Positions 58,597 to 64,000 of a DNA stretch of 64,000 bases are shown one piece after another. Location: assembly GCF_051020975.1 (NCBI RefSeq), contig NW_027478169.1:11904001-11968000 (forward strand), read 5' to 3'. The translations under genes were made by a program, and so were the position numbers. Below the pieces are notes generated by a model that was not told the DNA's origin, ran no database searches, and was given only the letters and a program-made list of their open reading frames with translations. This DNA comes from Osmia lignaria lignaria (Eukaryota > Arthropoda > Insecta > Hymenoptera > Megachilidae). Positions within the stretch are counted from its first letter, which is position 1. The number at the start of each line of letters is the position of its first letter.

Positions 58597-61500
58597 GATA
58601 TTTTTTGATCAGAAGCGTAGTTTTCGAGATATATCGAGATATTTAAAAGTTCCGAAGCCGCACCAACATAATAGAGATACAGAAACACCGTGGCCCCTTT
58701 CTTTGAGATAACTCTGCACTATTGCGACCTGCAAATGCCACTTCCAGCTCAGCTGTGCAGAAGAAGAACAACAAGAAGAAGAAATATCTCGAAATATGTC
58801 CGTCAGGCCCCTTCCCTTGAGATAAATCTGCAAATATCTCGGAAACGAAGCGAGCTATGGCAAAATGTTAAGAGACCTTTTTTGTAGAGAATTAAGTTTC
58901 CTACTTTTTATGTTCTATGATATTTTTTGATCAGATGCGTAGTTCTCGAGATATATCAAGATATTTAAAAGTTCCGAAGCCGCACCAACATAATAGAGAT
59001 ACAGAAACACCGTGGCCCCTTCCTTTGAGATAACTCTGCACTATTGCGAGCTGCAAATGCCACTTCCAGCTTAGCTGTGCAGAGGAAGAACAACAAGAAG
59101 AAGAAGTATCTCGAAATATGTCCGTCAGGCCCGTTCCCTTGAGATATATATGCAAATATCTCGGAAACGAAGAGAGCTATGGCAAAATGTTAAGAGACCT
59201 TTTTTGTAGAGAATTAAGTTTCCTACTTTTCATGTTCTATGATATTTTTTGATCAGATGCGTAGTTCTCGAGATATATCAAGATATTTAAAAGTTCCGAA
59301 GCAGCACCAACATAATAGAGATACAGAAACACCGTGGCCCCTTTCTTTGAGATAACTCTGCACTAGTGCGAGCCGCAAATGCCACTTCCAGCTTAGCTGT
59401 GCAGAAGAAGAACAACAAGAAGAAGAAATATCTCGAAATATGTCCGTCAGGCCCCTTCCCTTGAGATAAATCTGCAAATATCTCGGAAACGAAGCGAGCT
59501 ATGGCAAAATGTTAAGAGACCTTTTTTGTAGAGAATTAAGTTTTCTACTTTTTATGTTCTATGATATTTTTCGATCAGAGGCGTAGTTCTCGAGATATAT
59601 CAAGATATTTAAAAGCTCCGAAGCCGCACCAACATAATAGAGATACAGAAACACCGTGGCCCCTTTCTTTGAGATAACTCTGCACGATTGCGAGCTGGAA
59701 ATGCCACTTCCAGTTTAGCTGTGCAGAAGAAGAACAACAAGAAGAAGAAATATCTCGAAATATGTCCGTCAGGCCCCTTCCCTTGAGATATATCTGCAAA
59801 TATCTCTGAAACGAAGCGAGCTATGGCAAAATGTTAAGAGACCTTTTTTGTAGAGAATTAAGTTTCCTACTTTTTATGTTCTATGATATTTTTTGATCAG
59901 AAGCGTAGTTTTCGAGATATATCGAGATATTTAAAAGTTCCGAAGCCGCACCAACATAATAGAGATACAGAAACACCGTGGCTCCTTTCTTTGAGATAAC
60001 TCTGCACTAGTGCGAGCCGCAAATGCCACTTCCAGCTTAGCTGTGCAGAAGAAGAACAACAAGAAGAAGAAATATCTCGAAATATGTCCGTCAGGCCCCT
60101 TCCCTTGAGATAAATCTGCAAATATCTCGGAAACGAAGCGAGCTATGGCAAAATGTTAAGAGACCTTTTTTGTAGAGAATTAAGTTTCCTACTTTTTATG
60201 TTCTATGATATTTTTCGATCAGAGGCGTAGTTCTCGAGATATATCAAGATATTTAAAAGTTCCGAAGCCGCACCAACATAATAGAGATACAGAAACACCG
60301 TGGCCCCTTTCTTTGAGATAACTCTGCACGATTGCGAGCTGGAAATGCCACTTCCAGTTTAGCTGTGCAGAAGAAGAACAACAAGAAGAAGAAATATCTC
60401 GAAATATGTCCATCAGGACCCTTCCCTTGAGATAAATCTGCAAATATCTCGGAAACGAAGCGAGCTATGGCAAAATGTTAAGAGACCTTTTTTGTAGAGA
60501 ATTAAGTTTCCTACTTTTTATGTTCTATGATATTTTTTGATCAGATGCGTAGTTCTCGAGATATATCAAGATATTTAAAAGTTCCGAAGCCGCACCAACA
60601 TAATAGAGATACAGAAACACCGTGGCCCCTTTCTTTGAGATAACTCTGCACTATTGCGAGCTGCAAATGCCACTTCCAGCTTAGCTGTGCAGAAGAAGAA
60701 CAACAAGAAGGAGAAATATCTCGAAATATGTCCGTCAGGCCCCTTCCCTTGAGATATATCTGCAAATATCTCGGAAACGAAGCGAGCTATGGCAAAATGT
60801 TAAGAGACCTTTTTTGTAGAGAATTAAGTTTCCTACTTTTTATGCTCTATGATATTTTTCGATCAGACGCGTAGTTCTCGAGATATATCGAGATATTTAA
60901 AAGTTCCGAAGCCGCACCAACATAATAGAGATACAGAAACACCGTGGCCCCTTTCTTTGAGATAACTCTGCACTAGTGCGAGCCGCAAATGCCACTTCCA
61001 GCTTAGCTGTGCAGAAGAAGAACAACAAGAAGAAGAAATATCTCGAAATATGTCCGTCAGGCCCCTTCCCTTGAGATAAATCTGCAAATATCTCGGGAAC
61101 GAAGCGAGCTATGGCAAAATGTTAAGAGACCTTTTTTGTAGAGAATTAAGTTTCCTACTTTTTATGTTCTATGATATTTTTTGATCAGATGCGTAGTTCT
61201 CGAGATATATCAAGATATTTAAAAGTTCCGAAGCCGCACCAACATAATAGAGATACAGAAACACCGTGGCCCCTTTCTTTGAGATAACTCTGCACTATTG
61301 CGAGCTGCAAATGCCACTTCCAGCTTAGCTGTGCAGAGGAAGAACAACAAGAAGAAGAAATATCTCGAAATATGTCCGTCAGGCCAGTTCCTTTGAGTTG
61401 AATCTGCAAATATCTCGGAAACGAAGCGAGCTATGGCAAAATGTTAAGAGACCTTTTTTGTAGAGAATTATGTTTCCTACAATTTATGTTCTATGATATT

Positions 61501-62782
61501 TTTTGATCAGAAGCGTAGTTTTCGAGATATATCGAGATATTTAAAAGTTCCGAAGCCGCACCAACATAATAGAGATACAGAAACACCGTGGCCCCTTTCT
61601 TTGAGATAACTCTGCACTATTGCGAGCTGCAGATGCCACTTCCAGCTTAGCTGTGCAGAGGAAGAACAACAAGAAGAAAAAATATCTCGAAATATGTCCG
61701 TCAGGCCAGTTCCTTTGAGCTGAATCTGCAAATATCTCGGAAACGAAGCGAGCTATGGCAAAATGTTAAGAGACGTTTTTTGTAGAGAATTATGTTTCCT
61801 ACAATTTATGTTCTATGAGATTTTTTGATCAGAAGCGTAGTTTTCGAGATATATCGAGATATTTAAAAGTTCCGAAGCCGCACCAACATAATAGAGATAC
61901 AGAAACACCGTGGCCCCTTTCTTTGAGATAACTCTGCACGATTGCGAGCTGGAAATGCCACTTCCAGTTTAGCTGTGCAGAAGAACAACAACAAGAAGAA
62001 GAAATATCTCGAAATATGTCCGTCAGGCCACTTCCCTTGAGATAAATCTGCAAATATCTCGGAAACCAAGCGAGCTATGGCAAAATGTTAAGAGACCTTT
62101 TTTGTAGAGAACTAAGTTTCCTACAATTTACGTTCTATGATATTTTTTGATCAGAAGCGTAGTTCTCGAGATATATCAAGATATTTAAAAGTTCCGAAGC
62201 CGCACCAACATAATAGAGATACAGAAACACCGTGGCCCCTTTCTTTCAGATAACTCTGCACTAGTGCGAGCCGCAAATGCCACTTCCAGCTTAGCTGTGC
62301 AGAAGAAGAACAACAAGAAGAAGAAGTATCTCGAAATATGTCCGTCAGGCCCGTTCCTTTGAGCTGAATCTGCAAATATCTCGGAAACGAAGCGAGCTAT
62401 GGCAAAATGTTGAGAGACGTTTTTTGTAGAGAATTATGTTTCCTACAATTTATGTTCTATGATATTTTTTGATCAGAAGCGTAGTTTTCGAGATATATCG
62501 AGATATTTAAAAGTTCCGAAGCCGCACCAACATAATAGAGATACAGAAACACCGTGGCCCCTTTCTTTGAGATAACTCTGCACGATTGCGAGCTGGAAAT
62601 GCCACTTCCAGTTTAGCTGTGCAGAAGAAGAACAACAAGAAGAAGAAATATCTCGAAAAATGTCCGTCAGGCCCCTTCCCTTGAGATATATCTGCAAATA
62701 TCTCGGAAACGAAGCGAGCTATGGCAAAATGTTAAGAGACCTTATTTGTAGAGAATTAAGTTTCCTACTTTTTATGTTCTAT

Positions 62783-63105
62783 GATATTTTTTGATCAGAT
62801 GCGTAGTTCTCGAGATATATCAAGATATTTAAAAGTTCCGAAGCCGCACCAACATAATAGAGATACAGAAACACCGTGGCCCCTTTCTTTGAGATAACTC
62901 TGCACTATTGCGAGCTGTAAATGCCACGTCCAGCTTAGCTGTGCAGATTGAAGAACAACAAGAAGAAGAAATATCTCGAAATATGTCCGTCAGGCCCCTT
63001 CCCTCGAGATAAATCTGCAAATATCTCGGAAACGAAGCGAGCTATGGCAAAATGTTAAGAGACCTTTTTTGTACAGAATTATGTTTCCTACTTTTTATGT
63101 TCTAT
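62783..63105 (+). repeat. 323-bp monomer with +1 base in the purine tract
   Basis: Near 62945 the copy reads gcagattgaagaac, one base longer than gcagaagaagaac or gcagaggaagaac. It also has ccacgtccag near 62927 and gtacagaattatg near 63072. No other copy of this change was seen. Confidence 0.9.
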
Positions 63106-63749
63106 GATATTTTTTGATCAGACGCGTAGTTCTCGAGATATATCAAGATATTTAAAAGTTCCGAAGCCGCACCAACATAATAGAGATACAGAAACACCGT
63201 GGCCCCTTTCTTTGAGATATCTCTGCACTATTGCGAGCTGCAAATGCCACTTCCAGCTTAGCTGTGCAGAAGAAGAACAACAAGAAGAAGAAATATCTCG
63301 AAATATGTCCGTGAGGCCCCTTCCCTTGACATAAATCTGCAAATATCTCGGAATCGAAGCGAGCTATGGCAAAATGTTAAGAGACCTTTTTTGTAGAGAA
63401 TTAAGTTTCCTACTTTTTATGTTCTATGGTATTTTTTGATCAGATGCGTAGTTCTCGAGATATATTAAGATATTTAAAAGTTCCGAAGCCGCACCAACAT
63501 AATAGAGATACCGAAACACCGTGGCCCCTGTCTTTGAGATAACTCTGCACTATTGCGAGCTGCAAATGCCACTTCCAGCTTAGCTGTGCAGAAGAAGAAC
63601 AACAAGAAGAAGAAGTATCTCGAAATATGTCCGTCAGGCCCCTTCCCTTGAGATAAATCTGCAAATATCTCGGAAACGAAGCGAGCTATGGCAAAATGTT
63701 AAGAGATCTTTTTTGTAGAGAATTAAGTTTCCTCCTTTTTATGTTCTAT

Positions 63750-64000
63750 GATATTTTTTGATCAGATGCGTAGTTCTCGAGATATATCAAGATATTTAAA
63801 GGTTCCGAAGCCGCACCAACATAATAGAGATACAGAAACACCGTGGCCCCTTTCTTTGAGATAACTCTGCACTAGTGCGAGCCGCAAATGCCACTTCCAG
63901 CTTAGCTGTGCAGAAGAAGAACAACAAGAAGAAGAAATATCTCGAAATATGTCCGTTAGGCCCCTTCCCTTGAGATAAATCTGCAAATATCTCGGAAACG
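63750..64000 (+). repeat. Partial monomer at the right window edge
   Basis: The last copy begins at 63750 and is cut after 251 bp at atctcggaaacg. It is an ordinary copy with gcactagtgcg and ccccttccc, plus taaaggttcc near 63799 and gtccgttagg near 63952. The array clearly continues beyond the window. Confidence 0.95.

Larger units (their letters stand above)
1..64000 (+). repeat. 322-bp satellite DNA array, 198 full monomers plus one partial, head to tail
   Basis: The same roughly 322-bp sequence recurs from the first to the last base in one orientation. Taking the phrase gatattttttga as the monomer start, copies begin at 1, 323, 645 and so on to 63750. Of 198 complete intervals, 191 are exactly 322 bp; the seven exceptions sum to -7 bp, which accounts for the total length. 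No other sequence interrupts the array and no copy is inverted. Monomers differ mostly by single-base variants that travel in linked groups. Satellites with units of 150-180 bp or about twice that are typical of eukaryotic centromeric and pericentromeric heterochromatin, and 322 bp is close to a two-nucleosome length; that placement is inference. No protein domain, tRNA, rRNA or transposase is visible, and species identity is not determinable here. Confidence 0.98.
36056..64000 (+). repeat. Array domain III (about 87 monomers)
   Basis: Domain III is marked by variants rare or absent to the left: gcgacctgcaaatg with cagctcagc (first near 36830, last near 58.73 kb), cacgattgcgagctggaaatg with ccagttt, aggttctatg with ttttttggtcag, and linked cgggaacgaag with ttttgttgag. 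It contains the clearest large-scale organisation of the window: a 644-bp dimer duplication, a 1932-bp six-monomer period, interleaved segments P and Q offset by 7085 and 6119 bp, and a 2254/2576-bp repeat. From about 60.8 kb to the right edge no large duplication was recognised within the window. Confidence 0.75.

Noticed and set aside
1..64000. CRISPR array or other prokaryotic repeat system
   Set aside because: The unit is 322 bp with no alternation of short identical repeats and unique spacers, and no cas-like genes are present.
1..64000. Tandemly repeated gene family such as 5S rRNA, histone or tRNA cluster
   Set aside because: No 5S internal control region, histone open frame, cloverleaf or A/B box arrangement was recognised in the monomer on either strand.
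1..64000. Transposable-element origin or insertion
   Set aside because: No terminal inverted or direct repeats, target-site duplications, poly(A) tail, or transposase or reverse transcriptase fragment was found. All seven length irregularities are 3 bp or less.
1..64000. Telomeric repeats within the array
   Set aside because: No runs of ttagg, ttaggg or related motifs were seen. The isolated gttagg near 63954 is a single substitution in gtcagg.
1..64000. Inverted monomers or a palindromic array centre
   Set aside because: Every monomer reads in the same direction, and no reverse-complement copy was found at any junction examined.

Overview
The whole 64 kb window is one uninterrupted satellite DNA array. 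It holds 198 complete head-to-tail copies of a 322-bp monomer plus a 251-bp partial copy at the right edge, all in the same orientation. No protein-coding gene, RNA gene, transposon, CRISPR array or unique sequence could be recognised, and both window edges lie inside the array, so its true size is larger. This is a eukaryotic heterochromatin-type locus (centromeric, pericentromeric, subtelomeric or sex/B-chromosome). Retained CpG and short phrases such as atatctcggaaac fit an arthropod better than a heavily CpG-methylating vertebrate, but the species and chromosomal location cannot be read from the sequence. || Monomer: about 40% GC, 12 CpG (hand-counted observed/expected about 0.94), a GAA/CAA purine tract, three T-tracts, a TATTTAAAAG box and a degenerate internal duplication at 114-bp offset. 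Of the 198 monomer-to-monomer intervals, 191 are exactly 322 bp. The other seven are two of 319, three of 321 and two of 323 bp. || Layout: Domain I (1 to about 27.04 kb) carries linked variants found nowhere else in the window and is built from nested 4-, 8/9- and 10/11-monomer duplications. Domain II (about 27.04-36.06 kb) is more heterogeneous and holds all three 321-bp monomers. Domain III (about 36.06-64 kb) carries another variant set and is organised by 2-, 6-, 7/8- and about 19/22-monomer copies, including two interleaved segments (P at 38.5/45.6 kb, Q at 42.9/49.0 kb) that meet at a 323-bp junction monomer with 6 bp of shared sequence. || There is no single regular higher-order repeat. 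The array is a mosaic written by repeated unequal exchange, segmental copying and short-tract conversion. The 74-codon minus-strand open frame that recurs in nearly every monomer, and a plus-strand frame in some, are by-products of repetition and are not annotated as genes. The findings of most interest are recombination footprints, not genes.
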